A stretch of 64,000 bases of DNA from Parasutterella secunda (GTDB lineage Bacteria; Pseudomonadota; Gammaproteobacteria; Burkholderiales; Burkholderiaceae_F), in the NCBI RefSeq assembly GCF_023336895.1, contig NZ_JAMBLT010000001.1, positions 492,355 to 556,354 on the forward strand. Direction: 5' to 3'. How positions within the stretch are numbered: position 1 is the first letter of the stretch; the number at the start of each line of letters is the position of its first letter. A program made the position numbers and the translations under genes. Positions 51,733 to 60,151 of this stretch are shown piece by piece. The notes beneath the pieces are model-generated. The model was not told where the DNA came from, made no database searches, and saw only the letters and a program-made list of their open reading frames with translations.

Positions 51733-53538
51733 TTACTTCGTGTTGAAAGCCTTTTCAACGCTGATCGGCATTGCTTGATAACCCATCGTGTCAAGCAATT
51801 GGATTTCAACAGAAGGTTCTTTGGCGCCCCACTTGAATTCTTCGATGAAGGGATTCGGTGCAACGGCGTTTGTGAACTTGGCGCCCATGCCGGCGGTGGC
51901 CGAGTACACGAAGACAGAGTCCTTATCCTTGTAGTACTTGGTCAAAGAAGTTACCGGGCTATACCATTCGTTGCCGCGTTCTTTGCCGTATTCCCAAATT
52001 TGTTGAACGGTCATCTTCTTTTGGTCGATCTTGAAGACGACTGCGCGGCTGTACTTCATGGACGGGATAGCGGGTTGTTCGAGGTGACGACCATCACCGT
52101 TATCGAAAGCGGTGATATAGATCACGTCCTTGTTGCTCTTTTCGTCAATGCGGAAAGCAGTGTGTTGCGTCCAGGTCCAGTCAAAGCCGCCTTCACATTG
52201 ATTGTTTTCGCATTTGATCTTCTTGCCCTTGCTGTCCACCGGGGTCAAAACCTTACCCAACAAATCCTTATTCCAGCCTGTCGGGGTAGCGAGAATCCAT
52301 TTCACTTTCTTGTCACGGCCGATCTTCACAATAGCCGATTGGTGACGAGAGGAAATAATGATGGAGTCATCGGTCGGGTCGTAGTCAACCGAGTTAACGT
52401 GAGCCCAGTTACGGCCAGGACCGGCACCGGTGATGTCACCGAATTGATCAGATTCGTCCATCTTGGCGAGGTCTTCAGCGCTTAACGTTTGACCGGACTT
52501 GGAAGCGTCAATGTTTAAGCACACAGCGCCTTGGTCCATCGTCTTTAAGACGACGTCACGCCACGGATCCAAGCTTTCCCACAACTTCCATTCGTCGAAA
52601 ACTTGACCTTGTTCATCCAATTCCAAAATCACGTCACGAACAGTATGCACGCGCTTGCCGTCGGGACGGCGATAATCTGCCGAGGACACACGCAAGAAAG
52701 CGTGACCGTTTTGAGCGTTGTCAAAGGAGTGAGAGAAGTCAGCGTAGGCAGAAGGCAGACGGCGGTTGTAGATTTCACGGCCCAAGAGGTCATACTTGGC
52801 GTAGCGTTGGCCATAACCCCAGGTGATGTTGCCGTCTTGGTCTTGTTGAAAGCCCATCATTACGCCGGAGCGATACGGATCTTCAACGTCGTAGATCGGT
52901 TCGACGTGCATGTACCAGCGCACTTCACCCTTCGTGTCGATAATGGCGTTTTGCGGATAGAAGTTCCATTGCAAAGCACCGCCGTTCGGGTTATTCCAAA
53001 CAATACGGGAGGCCTTGGCGTAGTTTTGCATCAAGTTGTTGACCAAATAAAGGCGATCGCCGAAGGCGGGATCAGCCTTATTTACTTTGGTCTTAAACAT
53101 GGAAGATTTCAGAGAAGGAATGCCGTTGGTGGCTTGGAAAACAGCGGGAGCATACATCGTATAAGATTCGCTGAATTTTTCCTTCTTACCATTGTCGTTA
53201 CGCGTGTACGTTACTTCCACCGTGTTGACGTAGTCTGGATAGAGACCGAAGACCGGAATACCGCCGTGGGTGAGTAATTGGCGCTTGGAGACGTTGTATT
53301 TGATTTCTTGACCATCTTTTTTCGGAACAATACGGACGGTAGCGTCTTCAAGTGTGTAGCCGCCGTTACGGATGACAGCCGTCAGCGGAGCGATGTCATA
53401 GGGATTCATGACAACTTCGCCGATGTTGCCTTGGGCAATGAAACCCACTTTGGGGCCTGACATGGCCTCAGAAGCCTGAGCGGAGATTGCGGCTGTTGCT
53501 AAAGAAACAGCGAGTGCGATGGAAGTAAGTTTTTTCAT
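51733..53538 (-). CDS. assT: Arylsulfate sulfotransferase AssT
   Basis: A 601-residue periplasmic beta-propeller enzyme that moves sulfuryl groups between phenolic compounds without PAPS. Sec signal MKKLTSIALAVSLATAA to about residue 24. Candidate active-site segments are RNWAHVNSVDYDP, IIISSRHQSAI and WTWTQHTAFRID, whose histidines and arginine match the catalytic set known in AssT. A close cysteine pair, CENNQC, corresponds to the single disulfide made by DsbL/DsbI. ATG 53538 is chosen. First gene of assT-dsbL-dsbI, downstream of a LysR gene in the same direction. Confidence 0.94.
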   Translation of the reverse strand: MKKLTSIALAVSLATAAISAQASEAMSGPKVGFIAQGNIGEVVMNPYDIAPLTAVIRNGGYTLEDATVRIVPKKDGQEIKYNVSKRQLLTHGGIPVFGLYPDYVNTVEVTYTRNDNGKKEKFSESYTMYAPAVFQATNGIPSLKSSMFKTKVNKADPAFGDRLYLVNNLMQNYAKASRIVWNNPNGGALQWNFYPQNAIIDTKGEVRWYMHVEPIYDVEDPYRSGVMMGFQQDQDGNITWGYGQRYAKYDLLGREIYNRRLPSAYADFSHSFDNAQNGHAFLRVSSADYRRPDGKRVHTVRDVILELDEQGQVFDEWKLWESLDPWRDVVLKTMDQGAVCLNIDASKSGQTLSAEDLAKMDESDQFGDITGAGPGRNWAHVNSVDYDPTDDSIIISSRHQSAIVKIGRDKKVKWILATPTGWNKDLLGKVLTPVDSKGKKIKCENNQCEGGFDWTWTQHTAFRIDEKSNKDVIYITAFDNGDGRHLEQPAIPSMKYSRAVVFKIDQKKMTVQQIWEYGKERGNEWYSPVTSLTKYYKDKDSVFVYSATAGMGAKFTNAVAPNPFIEEFKWGAKEPSVEIQLLDTMGYQAMPISVEKAFNTK

Positions 53539-53657
53539 GTTGTCCTCATAAGGTGGAGATCTTTTGATCAAGACTCAGTTTATGAGGACAAGGAAAATCA
53601 ACCTAGAGGGATTTTTCAGCAAAAAAATAAAAATCTCGTGTAGGTAAGTTTCAATTT

Positions 53658-54620
53658 TTAAAAGTTGTCTTGACGGGCCTCGCGCGCTCCTTCTTCGGTT
53701 TGTGCGTACGCTTTAAACTGAGCTCTTATCCATTGCATGGCAGGATCGTGGTGCGTGCGTTCATGCCAGAAAAGGCATGGAACAATTGCTCCGGATTTGG
53801 CCAGTGGACTGGGAATGGTTGTGAGATAAGGATTTCTTTCTGCAATTTTTTCTGCAGTTTCCTTTGGCAACGACAATGTCAGGTCTGTGTTTTCCAAGAA
53901 GTACTGGGCACCGATAAAGTACGGGACAACGATGCGGGTTCTCTGAACGTTGTCGGTCATGAAATAGCGATCGTAATTGCTTAAATAAATATCATTATTT
54001 TGCGTGGCCGCATAGCTGTCATTAACCAGGATTCGCTCATAGTGTTTTAAATCTTCAGGATTTACGGTGCCTTTTTGGCGGTAAATCTCTACCAAGGGAT
54101 GCGTTTTTCTGACGAGAATAACTTGGTCAAATGCATGCAAAGGCATGAAATGACTGCCACGGGGAACAAGACTTTTGGGATTTATCAAAAAATCGATATA
54201 GCCTTTTTGTAAGTCCTCGAAGCTGTTGTGAGAGCTGTGCAGAAAAGCGATGGAACAAAGTGGCGCTTGATCGGTAATGGCTTTGACAACATTCGGCAAT
54301 AAAAACGGCATGGCATTGTCCGGTATGGCAATGCGGATGACTCGCTTTAACTGCGATGGTTCAAAAGTTTTTCTTTGAGTGAGTTCAAGCAGTTGCCGAT
54401 GAAGCTGGATAATTTCTCCGACATTGGCGATGGTGAAATCTGTAGGTAAAAGTCCTTTGTGAGAGCGAACGAAGCAGGGGTCGCCAAAAAGCTCACGCAA
54501 ACGTGCCATCCGACGAGAAGCGGTGGGCATTGTTAAATTCAAATCTCGGGCAGCTTGAGTAATGCTGCGAGTTTCCCAAAGCGCTAGGAAAAATTCAAGA
54601 TCGTCGTGAGAAATATCCAT
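53658..54620 (-). CDS. LysR family transcriptional regulator
   Basis: A 320-residue LysR-type regulator. The winged helix-turn-helix is DLEFFLALWETRSITQAARDLNLTMPTASRRMARLRELFGDPCFVR. The effector domain runs from about residue 95 to 300. It is encoded upstream of assT in the same direction, with about 120 nt between, and is a plausible regulator of the sulfotransferase operon; this is inference from position only. Confidence 0.88.
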   Translation of the reverse strand: MDISHDDLEFFLALWETRSITQAARDLNLTMPTASRRMARLRELFGDPCFVRSHKGLLPTDFTIANVGEIIQLHRQLLELTQRKTFEPSQLKRVIRIAIPDNAMPFLLPNVVKAITDQAPLCSIAFLHSSHNSFEDLQKGYIDFLINPKSLVPRGSHFMPLHAFDQVILVRKTHPLVEIYRQKGTVNPEDLKHYERILVNDSYAATQNNDIYLSNYDRYFMTDNVQRTRIVVPYFIGAQYFLENTDLTLSLPKETAEKIAERNPYLTTIPSPLAKSGAIVPCLFWHERTHHDPAMQWIRAQFKAYAQTEEGAREARQDNF

Positions 54621-54766
54621 GAATATGACTTCCTAAATGACCTGCAAATATCCTGACAGTAATATATCAAAAAATGAAAATTTCATTTCCTCAAGTTGAA
54701 ATTTGTTTAATAAGTGAATAATAAAAGCGATCTTTAGGATAACCGAAATGAGGGTAAGGCGCGGTG

Positions 54767-54792
54767 AAAAAAGAGGCGACTTTTGTCGCCTC
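54767..54792 (-). terminator. Terminator of the metal ATPase gene
   Basis: GAGGCGAC and GTCGCCTC form a perfect 8-bp stem with a 4-nt loop; six U residues follow on the minus-strand transcript. Confidence 0.92.
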
Positions 54793-54808
54793 AGAAGGAG
54801 ATCAAGGA

Positions 54809-56695
54809 TTAGAGGTTTTTGACAAACAAAGCTCGTATAGCGTTCAAAATAGCCAAAATCATCACGCCGACGTCAGCGAAAATGGCCATCCACATGTTGG
54901 CGATGCCAAAGGCACCGAGAATCAAGCAGGCAACTTTAATGCCGATGGCAAACCAAATATTTTCTTTGACGATCGCCAAACACTTACGCGAGATCTTGAT
55001 GCCTTTGGCAATCTTTAAGGGATCATCGTCCATCAGTACAACATCGGCTGCTTCAATTGCAGCATCAGATCCCATGGCACCCATGGCAATACCAATATCG
55101 GCGCGGGACAGTACCGGTGCGTCATTAATGCCATCGCCAACAAAGGCGAGCTTGCCTCGGGATTTGTTCTGCTCCAAAAGCTCTTCAACAATTCGAACTT
55201 TATCGGCGGGCATAAGCTCACTTCGAACTTCATCAATTCCCAATTCTTTGGCAACGTGCTCGGCCACTTTACGACTGTCGCCTGAAAGCATGACGGTTTT
55301 TTGAATACCGGCTTTTTTCACTGCACGGATGGTTTCTTTAGCATGAGCCTTGATTCGGTCAGAAATGACGATGTGACCGTGATATTCACCATTGATTGCA
55401 ATGTGAACGATAGTACCGACACTGTGGCAGGCAATCGCTTCAACATTGAGGCTTTTCATCAGTTTTTCGTTACCGGCGGCGACTTCCATGTCGTCGATTT
55501 TGGCGACAACACCTTGTCCGCTTATTTCGTGAATGTCTTTAACCCGATCACGGTTTAGGGGCAAGCCATAGGCTTTTTGTAAGCTTTTACTGATTGGGTG
55601 CGAAGACGCACTTTCTGCTAAGGCAGCCAATTCGAGAAGCTTTTTTTCTTCCAATTTGTTGTGGTGAATCGCCACCACTTCAAAAACGCCTTCTGTCAAG
55701 GTACCGGTTTTATCAAACACCAGCACTTTGGTTTCTGAGAGGTTTTCAAGGAAGTTTGAGCCTTTGACCAAAATACCTTGGTTGCTCGCTCCGCCAATGC
55801 CTGCAAAGAAACTTAATGGAATGCTGATAACTAAAGCGCAGGGGCAGCTGATCACGAGAAAAACCAATGAGCGGTAAATCCAATCATCCCATTGAGCATC
55901 CAATCCCATACCCAGCAGGCGAACCAGTGGCGGAATAACGGCTAAAGCCAAGGCGCTGAAAAAGACGATCGGTGTATAGACGCGAGCAAACCGAGTGATA
56001 AATGCCTCAGAACGGGATTTCCGTGAGCTCGCATTTTCCACCAATTCCAGAATTTGTGAGACCGTGGAGTCCCCAAAAAGTTTAGTTGTGCGGATTTTTA
56101 GTAAACCGGATAGGTTGATGCAACCGCTGGTGATTTCGTCGTCAACTGAGACGCTTCTAGGCAAGCTCTCGCCAGTGAGTGCGCTGGTGTTAAGACTAGA
56201 TTCACCTTCAATAACAACACCGTCAATGGGCACTTTTTCACCGGGCTGCACCACGATGATGTCACCAATTTGGACCTCGTCGGGATCGACTTTTATCAAT
56301 TGACCATCTTTTTCGATATTGGCGTAGTCCGGTCGAATGTCCATCAACTCACTGATATTTTTGCGACTTTTCCCCACCGCGTAGCCTTGGAACCATTCGC
56401 CGATTTGATAAAAAAGCATGACGGCGACGGCCTCGGTGTAATCACCGGTATTGTCGTACAAGGCAATCGCAATGGCGCCTAAAGTGGCTACCGTCATTAG
56501 GAGGTTTTCATCAAAAATTCGCCCGTTAGTAAATCCTTTGGCGGCTTTGAGCAAAATGTCGTAACCGACAATAAAGTACGGAATAAGGAATAGTGCCAGT
56601 CGGAGGTAACCGGTAACAGGCGAGAGCGCGAGTGCGATTAAGAGTACTGAGGCGATGATGATCCGAATAAGCATCTTTTTTTGTTTAGCCTTCAT
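54809..56695 (-). CDS. Zinc/cadmium-exporting P-type ATPase (ZntA/CadA type)
   Basis: A 628-residue P1B-type ATPase with eight membrane helices. The metal-site motif is VISCPCALVI (CPC about 284-286), the actuator TGES is in SALTGESLPR, the phosphorylated aspartate is in VFDKTGTLTEG (about 328), and FVGDGINDAPVL is present. The last helix has FADVGVMILAILNA with the aspartate typical of Zn/Cd/Pb pumps rather than copper pumps. It lacks any N-terminal HMA domain; a separate HMA protein is encoded just upstream. An operator-like palindrome lies at 56717-56732. Confidence 0.92.
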   Translation of the reverse strand: MKAKQKKMLIRIIIASVLLIALALSPVTGYLRLALFLIPYFIVGYDILLKAAKGFTNGRIFDENLLMTVATLGAIAIALYDNTGDYTEAVAVMLFYQIGEWFQGYAVGKSRKNISELMDIRPDYANIEKDGQLIKVDPDEVQIGDIIVVQPGEKVPIDGVVIEGESSLNTSALTGESLPRSVSVDDEITSGCINLSGLLKIRTTKLFGDSTVSQILELVENASSRKSRSEAFITRFARVYTPIVFFSALALAVIPPLVRLLGMGLDAQWDDWIYRSLVFLVISCPCALVISIPLSFFAGIGGASNQGILVKGSNFLENLSETKVLVFDKTGTLTEGVFEVVAIHHNKLEEKKLLELAALAESASSHPISKSLQKAYGLPLNRDRVKDIHEISGQGVVAKIDDMEVAAGNEKLMKSLNVEAIACHSVGTIVHIAINGEYHGHIVISDRIKAHAKETIRAVKKAGIQKTVMLSGDSRKVAEHVAKELGIDEVRSELMPADKVRIVEELLEQNKSRGKLAFVGDGINDAPVLSRADIGIAMGAMGSDAAIEAADVVLMDDDPLKIAKGIKISRKCLAIVKENIWFAIGIKVACLILGAFGIANMWMAIFADVGVMILAILNAIRALFVKNL

Positions 56696-56716
56696 TCTCT
56701 TTGATATCCTGTTCAG

Positions 56717-56732
56717 TTAAACATTTGTTTAA
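56717..56732. promoter_or_regulatory. Metalloregulator operator-like palindrome upstream of the ATPase gene
   Basis: TTAAACA-TT-TGTTTAA is a perfect 7-2-7 palindrome, 21 nt upstream of the ATPase start. It matches the pattern TTAARYAWTYRYTTAA shared with the two sites at 57040 and 57099, so the local ArsR-type repressor probably binds here. Confidence 0.75.
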
Positions 56733-56748
56733 TCATTGTTGATTTAAA

Positions 56749-56777
56749 AAGCACCATTTCTGTGTAAAACGGTGCTT
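56749..56777 (-). terminator. Terminator between the HMA-protein gene and the ATPase gene
   Basis: AAGCACC and GGTGCTT form a 7-bp stem with a 15-nt loop, followed on the minus strand by TTTTAAAT. It would separate the HMA-protein transcript from the ATPase, which then depends on its own operator. Confidence 0.75.
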
Positions 56778-56789
56778 CTTGACTACTTC

Positions 56790-57008
56790 CTAGAGGTCAA
56801 TTTCACAGTCAGGTTCAACTTTCTTGCATTCTTTAAGAACTGTCTTCATTACAGCCTTGATATCAGCGCCTTCAGTAAACTCGATGATCATTTTTTGGGT
56901 CATGAAATTGACAACAACCTTAGCAACGCCTTCAACTTTAGAGGCGGCTTGTTCCATCAATTGAGCACAGTTAGCGCAGTCAACTTCGATTTCATAGGTC
57001 TTTTTCAT
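56790..57008 (-). CDS. Free-standing HMA metal-binding domain protein
   Basis: A 72-residue heavy-metal-associated ferredoxin-like domain. The metal motif is VDCANCAQLMEQA (CxxC, about residues 11-14), followed by a MTQKMIIEF strand. An extra pair, ECKKVEPDCEID, near the C-terminus adds a cysteine and acids, a pattern suited to zinc or cadmium. It probably delivers metal to the adjacent ATPase, which lacks its own N-terminal HMA domain. It diverges from the ArsR-type repressor gene across two operator palindromes. Confidence 0.88.
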   Translation of the reverse strand: MKKTYEIEVDCANCAQLMEQAASKVEGVAKVVVNFMTQKMIIEFTEGADIKAVMKTVLKECKKVEPDCEIDL

Positions 57009-57036
57009 GGCAGAATCCTCAAATTAAATTTTTAAT

Positions 57037-57058
57037 CAATTAAGTAATCACTTAATTG
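57037..57058. promoter_or_regulatory. Metalloregulator operator-like palindrome 2
   Basis: CAATTAAGT-aatc-ACTTAATTG is a perfect 9-4-9 inverted repeat in the divergent region between the HMA-protein and repressor genes. Its core TTAAGTAATCACTTAA matches the sites at 56717 and 57099. Confidence 0.8.
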
Positions 57059-57098
57059 TTAAAAGGAAATATAATCCTGAAAGTTAGCATTGTCAAGA

Positions 57099-57114
57099 TT
57101 AAATAATCGTTTAA
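57099..57114. promoter_or_regulatory. Metalloregulator operator-like palindrome 3
   Basis: TTAAATAATCGTTTAA lies 5 nt before the repressor start codon and differs from the second site at three positions, keeping the dyad apart from the centre. Binding here would block repressor transcription or translation start (autoregulation). Confidence 0.72.
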
Positions 57115-57119
57115 TTAAT

Positions 57120-57482
57120 ATGAGTCAAGAAGTTTCTTTACCGCATCATCACGGACAGCACGAGAAGGCGTTCAGTTCATTGCCTCAAACCGATAACTTT
57201 GAGCAGGTGGCTGGGGTATTCAAACAGTTAAGCGATCCGGTCCGGTGTCGCATTTTTTTGCTGTTATGCCATTCTGAGGAATGCGTCATCAATATTGCTG
57301 CTTTTATGAATATGAGTAGTCCGGCAGTTGCTCACCATTTGAGATTATTGAAATACAGCGGTTTGGTGCAAAGCAGAAGGGGTGGAAAGGAAGTGTTTTA
57401 TCGTGCATCGGACTCTGATTTGGCTCAGGAGCTGCATCATATTATTGAGAAGGTGATGAATCTGTCCTGCTGTAACGACTAA
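57120..57482 (+). CDS. ArsR/SmtB family metal-responsive repressor
   Basis: A 120-residue winged-helix repressor. The N-terminus is His-rich (PHHHGQHEK), the alpha-3 region has CHSEECVINIAAFMN (a CVCDL-like metal-site position, here ECVIN), the recognition helix is MSSPAVAHHLRLLKYSGLV, and the wing is SRRGGKEVFYRASD. The end carries CCND. Metal-free dimers repress and metal causes release. It probably controls the divergent HMA gene and the ATPase. ATG 57120 is chosen; an ATG-less upstream extension would overlap the operators. Confidence 0.9.
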   Translation: MSQEVSLPHHHGQHEKAFSSLPQTDNFEQVAGVFKQLSDPVRCRIFLLLCHSEECVINIAAFMNMSSPAVAHHLRLLKYSGLVQSRRGGKEVFYRASDSDLAQELHHIIEKVMNLSCCND

Positions 57483-57490
57483 AAAACAAA

Positions 57491-57522
57491 AACTCCCGAT
57501 TCAGTTGCCTGTTTCGGGAGTT
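57491..57522. terminator. Bidirectional terminator between repressor and BOF-protein genes
   Basis: AACTCCCGA and TCGGGAGTT form a perfect 9-bp stem between two convergent genes, with A-rich sequence on the left and T-rich on the right. Confidence 0.82.
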
Positions 57523-57537
57523 TGTGGTTCTAGGCAT

Positions 57538-57927
57538 TTATTTTTCAAGATTTCTTGCATTGATGCACTCAAGTTCGATCCCCTTGAAGTCCTTGTCAAC
57601 TTCAGCAACAATCTCAACTAAAGCGTCTTTTCGAATAAATGACCAGTTACGATCATCATCAAGTTCCACCACAATGGTCTGACCTTTTGTATCCGTGAAC
57701 TCAAATTTGTCTTTTGTAAGTTGCTTCGTAAAACGGCCTTTGATTGTCACGAGCTGATCATCATAAGCATTTTTCTTCAAAGTGGCGATGTCGTTCATCG
57801 GGTTTAAAGAAAATCCCTGTGGTTGGCTATGATTGTTCGGGGAATTGCCGAATCCAACGGGCCCCGCAGCCATGCAAACCGGGACAACCAATGTCATTAA
57901 AGCGGAAGCTAAAAGGGCCTTTTTCAT
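57538..57927 (-). CDS. YgiW/YdeI-type periplasmic BOF (OB-fold) stress protein
   Basis: A 129-residue secreted protein: signal peptide MKKALLASALMTLVVPVCMA, then a BOF/OB domain with NDIATLKKNAYDDQLVTIKGRFTKQL, FEFTDTKGQTIVVELDDDRNW and VEIVAEVDKDFKGIELECIN. YgiW-type proteins are linked to tolerance of hydrogen peroxide, metals and cationic peptides and may bind small cationic ligands. Adjacent metal-efflux genes are a fitting neighbourhood. Confidence 0.88.
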   Translation of the reverse strand: MKKALLASALMTLVVPVCMAAGPVGFGNSPNNHSQPQGFSLNPMNDIATLKKNAYDDQLVTIKGRFTKQLTKDKFEFTDTKGQTIVVELDDDRNWSFIRKDALVEIVAEVDKDFKGIELECINARNLEK

Positions 57928-58053
57928 ACTGCTCTCCTTGAATCAATTTGTTCATGAGACGTATGGTAAAGAGGAAAGATTAGGAAAGAGTTAGCGTAGC
58001 CTTAGCTCGTCCTAAGTTTTGAAAATAAAAAACAGATGTGGCGAATAGGCTAT

Positions 58054-58084
58054 AAAAAATCCCGAGTAGTGAGCACTACACGGG
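58054..58084 (-). terminator. Rho-independent terminator of tRNA-Phe
   Basis: CCCG-T-GTAGT pairs with ACTAC-T-CGGG (one T-T mismatch) around a small loop; on the minus strand ATTTTTT follows. It lies 10 nt past the tRNA 3' end. Confidence 0.85.
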
Positions 58085-58093
58085 ACGATTTAC

Positions 58094-58169
58094 TGGTGGC
58101 TGGGGACGGGATCGAACCGCCCACACGCGGATTTTCAATCCGCTGCTCTACCAACTGAGCTACCCAGCC
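58094..58169 (-). tRNA. tRNA-Phe (anticodon GAA)
   Basis: A 76-nt tRNA with encoded CCA. Acceptor stem GGCTGGG/CCCAGCC, D-arm TAGCTCAGTTGGTAGAGC, anticodon stem GCGGA/TCCGC with loop TTGAAAA (anticodon GAA), T-arm GGCGG-TTCGATC-CCGTC. All stems pair (one G-U). Confidence 0.96.
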
Positions 58170-58313
58170 GCCGTAAGAGTCTCGCATTTTATAGGAAAAA
58201 AAATAGCTTTGCAAATGCTTTTTTCTTAAATGAACGTTGCAAACAATCATAATGCTTGTAACGTATTGTTTTTTCGAAAAACATAAAAATTTTTGCTACT
58301 TGATAAAAAGAAG

Positions 58314-59042
58314 CTAAAAAGAAAGGGAAAGTTGCTCAGATTCAGAGTTGCAGAACCGTGACCAGACAATGGGCTTTTGCTGATGAGCGCAAAGCCAATC
58401 ATTGGCTTTAGAGAAATGTCCGCACCCGATGAAAGGAACGGGAGGTCTAAGTGCGGATAATGGTGACGGGTGGTTAGCCGTTAATACCAGATGATTTCCA
58501 TTGCAAGACTTAATTAGTTTTTCTTTGGATTGAGCGTAATTTCCCCAAAGCATAAAAACCTTAGGAGCGCAGTCCGAGGCGGCAGCGGCTAAAAGGCTGT
58601 CGGTAAGAACCTCCCAGCCTTTCTTGGCGTGACTGGCCGGTTTCCCGTCTTCGACGGTAAGCACTGCGTTTAATAACAAAACGCCCTGACTAGCCCAACC
58701 AAAAAGCTCACCGGTGTCTGGTGCAGCTATTCCGAGATCTCTGGTTAGTTCTTTATGAATATTTTTCAGGCTTGGGGGAATTTTGCAGTTCGCTGCCACG
58801 TGAAAAGCCAGGCCTTGAGCTTGTCCTGGACCGTGATAGGGATCTTGTCCCACGATGACAACCCGAGTTTGCATCAAAGACGTCAATTCCAGGGCTTTAA
58901 ACGGAGTGCTCGGATAAATGACTGCGCCGTCGTTTAAACGCTTTTGCAAATAGGCAACGAGTGATTGCCCCGTTGTACTAGAAAAAAAGGACGACAGCAA
59001 AGGCTGCCAGTCCTTTTTGACTTCAGAAGTGTCCAATAACAT
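58314..59042 (-). CDS. ung: Uracil-DNA glycosylase (family 1)
   Basis: A 242-residue base-excision repair enzyme removing uracil from DNA. VVIVGQDPYHGPGQAQGLAFHV has the catalytic aspartate and water-activating loop, VLLLNAVLTVEDG follows, and the DNA-intercalation loop is NHPSPLSALRPPVPF (usual form HPSPLSAxRG; the residues after Ser-Ala are LRPPV here). GCGHFSKANDWL ends the fold. Last gene of rpe-gph-lprI-like-ung. Confidence 0.95.
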   Translation of the reverse strand: MLLDTSEVKKDWQPLLSSFFSSTTGQSLVAYLQKRLNDGAVIYPSTPFKALELTSLMQTRVVIVGQDPYHGPGQAQGLAFHVAANCKIPPSLKNIHKELTRDLGIAAPDTGELFGWASQGVLLLNAVLTVEDGKPASHAKKGWEVLTDSLLAAAASDCAPKVFMLWGNYAQSKEKLIKSCNGNHLVLTANHPSPLSALRPPVPFIGCGHFSKANDWLCAHQQKPIVWSRFCNSESEQLSLSF

Positions 59043-59057
59043 TGTGATGCTTGATGA

Positions 59058-59462
59058 CTATTGAGCACTCAGATGGGACTCAATAGCGCCCATGCGAATA
59101 TGCAAGAGATTAATTTGACAGGCCAAGTTAGCTGCGCCGGCACCGGAGCCGCCACCCATCATTTTTTCTTCAAAGCGGCACTGTTCAGCAACATAACGGT
59201 CAAAAGCTGTATTGGCTTTTTCCAAAGCCGGCAAGGTTTCATTTCGGCCCGTTACACGATCAAGTTCACCGGCCTGTTGAGTGAGCTTTTCAAGTGTTTC
59301 GCGGTATTCATCGCGGGACTGTTGCAATTCTTTTTTTAAGCATTCGCGAACGGCCAAGGTCGTTGTGGCTGATTTGTAGCACTGTTCGATGGTGTCTTGG
59401 GCATTAGAGACACATGGAACCATCAAAGCAAGCAGAGAGCTGAGCAAGAGAATTTTTTTCAC
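59058..59462 (-). CDS. LprI/DUF1311-like secreted protein
   Basis: A 134-residue protein with signal peptide [21 protein letters not shown]. The mature part has DTIEQCYKSATTTLAVRECLKKELQQS, a cysteine-pair helix hairpin typical of the DUF1311/LprI N-terminal domain, then a coiled helix and further cysteines (EQCRFEE, LACQINLL). M. tuberculosis LprI inhibits lysozyme; most members are uncharacterised. It overlaps gph by 4 nt and precedes ung by 15 nt. Confidence 0.75.
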   Translation of the reverse strand: MKKILLLSSLLALMVPCVSNAQDTIEQCYKSATTTLAVRECLKKELQQSRDEYRETLEKLTQQAGELDRVTGRNETLPALEKANTAFDRYVAEQCRFEEKMMGGGSGAGAANLACQINLLHIRMGAIESHLSAQ

Positions 59463-60151
59463 TTTGTTCTCCGTTCATTTATAAGATATTCTGACAACTC
59501 TGTCATGGTGTTAAAGACAAGATCGTCCGGGGCGTTCTCTTTTGCCCATTGGTCGATAACAACGCCTTCGTTATACCCTGTTTTCAATAAATATGCACGT
59601 ATGCCGGCATTGCGTGCCGCCAACGAATCATTCATTGAGTCACCGATCATAACACAGTCACGAATAGAAACTCCCATGCGGTGAGCAGCCTCTATTAACA
59701 TTTCTGGATTGGGCTTGACGCTGTCAACGTCGCCGGCACCCAAAATGGTTTCAAAGTAAGGCATCAGATTAAATTGAGAGGCTAGACGTCTGGCGATAGC
59801 GGCCGGTTTATTTGTGACAATGGCCATTTTAAAACCGGCTTTTTGGAGAGCTTTTAGGCTTTGTGGAACACCGGGCAGTTGTTTTGTTCTCGTCCCTTCG
59901 GCTAACTTCATCTCCGAGAGGTAGCGGGGAAGAGTCTCAAGCACTGTATTTTCATCAGGCTTTTTGCCGCATGATTTTTCTAACGCCCTCTGCACCAACA
60001 CCTTTGCTCCCTTGCCGATAAACAAAGTGACGTCATCACGCGTGATTGTTTCCAAATCAAGCGAAGTCAGGGTGTTATTAATGGCAACTGTCAGATCATC
60101 AACTGAATCCAATAAAGTGCCATCTAAGTCAAATAACAATGTGTTAGCCAC
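59459..60151 (-). CDS. gph: Phosphoglycolate phosphatase
   Basis: A 230-residue HAD hydrolase. The nucleophile is in [12 protein letters not shown] (Asp8), motif II in AIVTNKPAA, the lysine in SVKPNPEML and motif IV in [18 protein letters not shown]. It removes phosphate from 2-phosphoglycolate formed by DNA repair or photorespiration-like reactions. Its start overlaps the rpe stop; rpe-gph is a widely conserved pair. Confidence 0.9.
   Translation of the reverse strand: MANTLLFDLDGTLLDSVDDLTVAINNTLTSLDLETITRDDVTLFIGKGAKVLVQRALEKSCGKKPDENTVLETLPRYLSEMKLAEGTRTKQLPGVPQSLKALQKAGFKMAIVTNKPAAIARRLASQFNLMPYFETILGAGDVDSVKPNPEMLIEAAHRMGVSIRDCVMIGDSMNDSLAARNAGIRAYLLKTGYNEGVVIDQWAKENAPDDLVFNTMTELSEYLINERRTK

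Noticed and set aside
58050..58250. Minus-strand open frame of 66 codons
   Set aside because: It reads through tRNA-Phe in the sense direction; a typical spurious frame over a tRNA.
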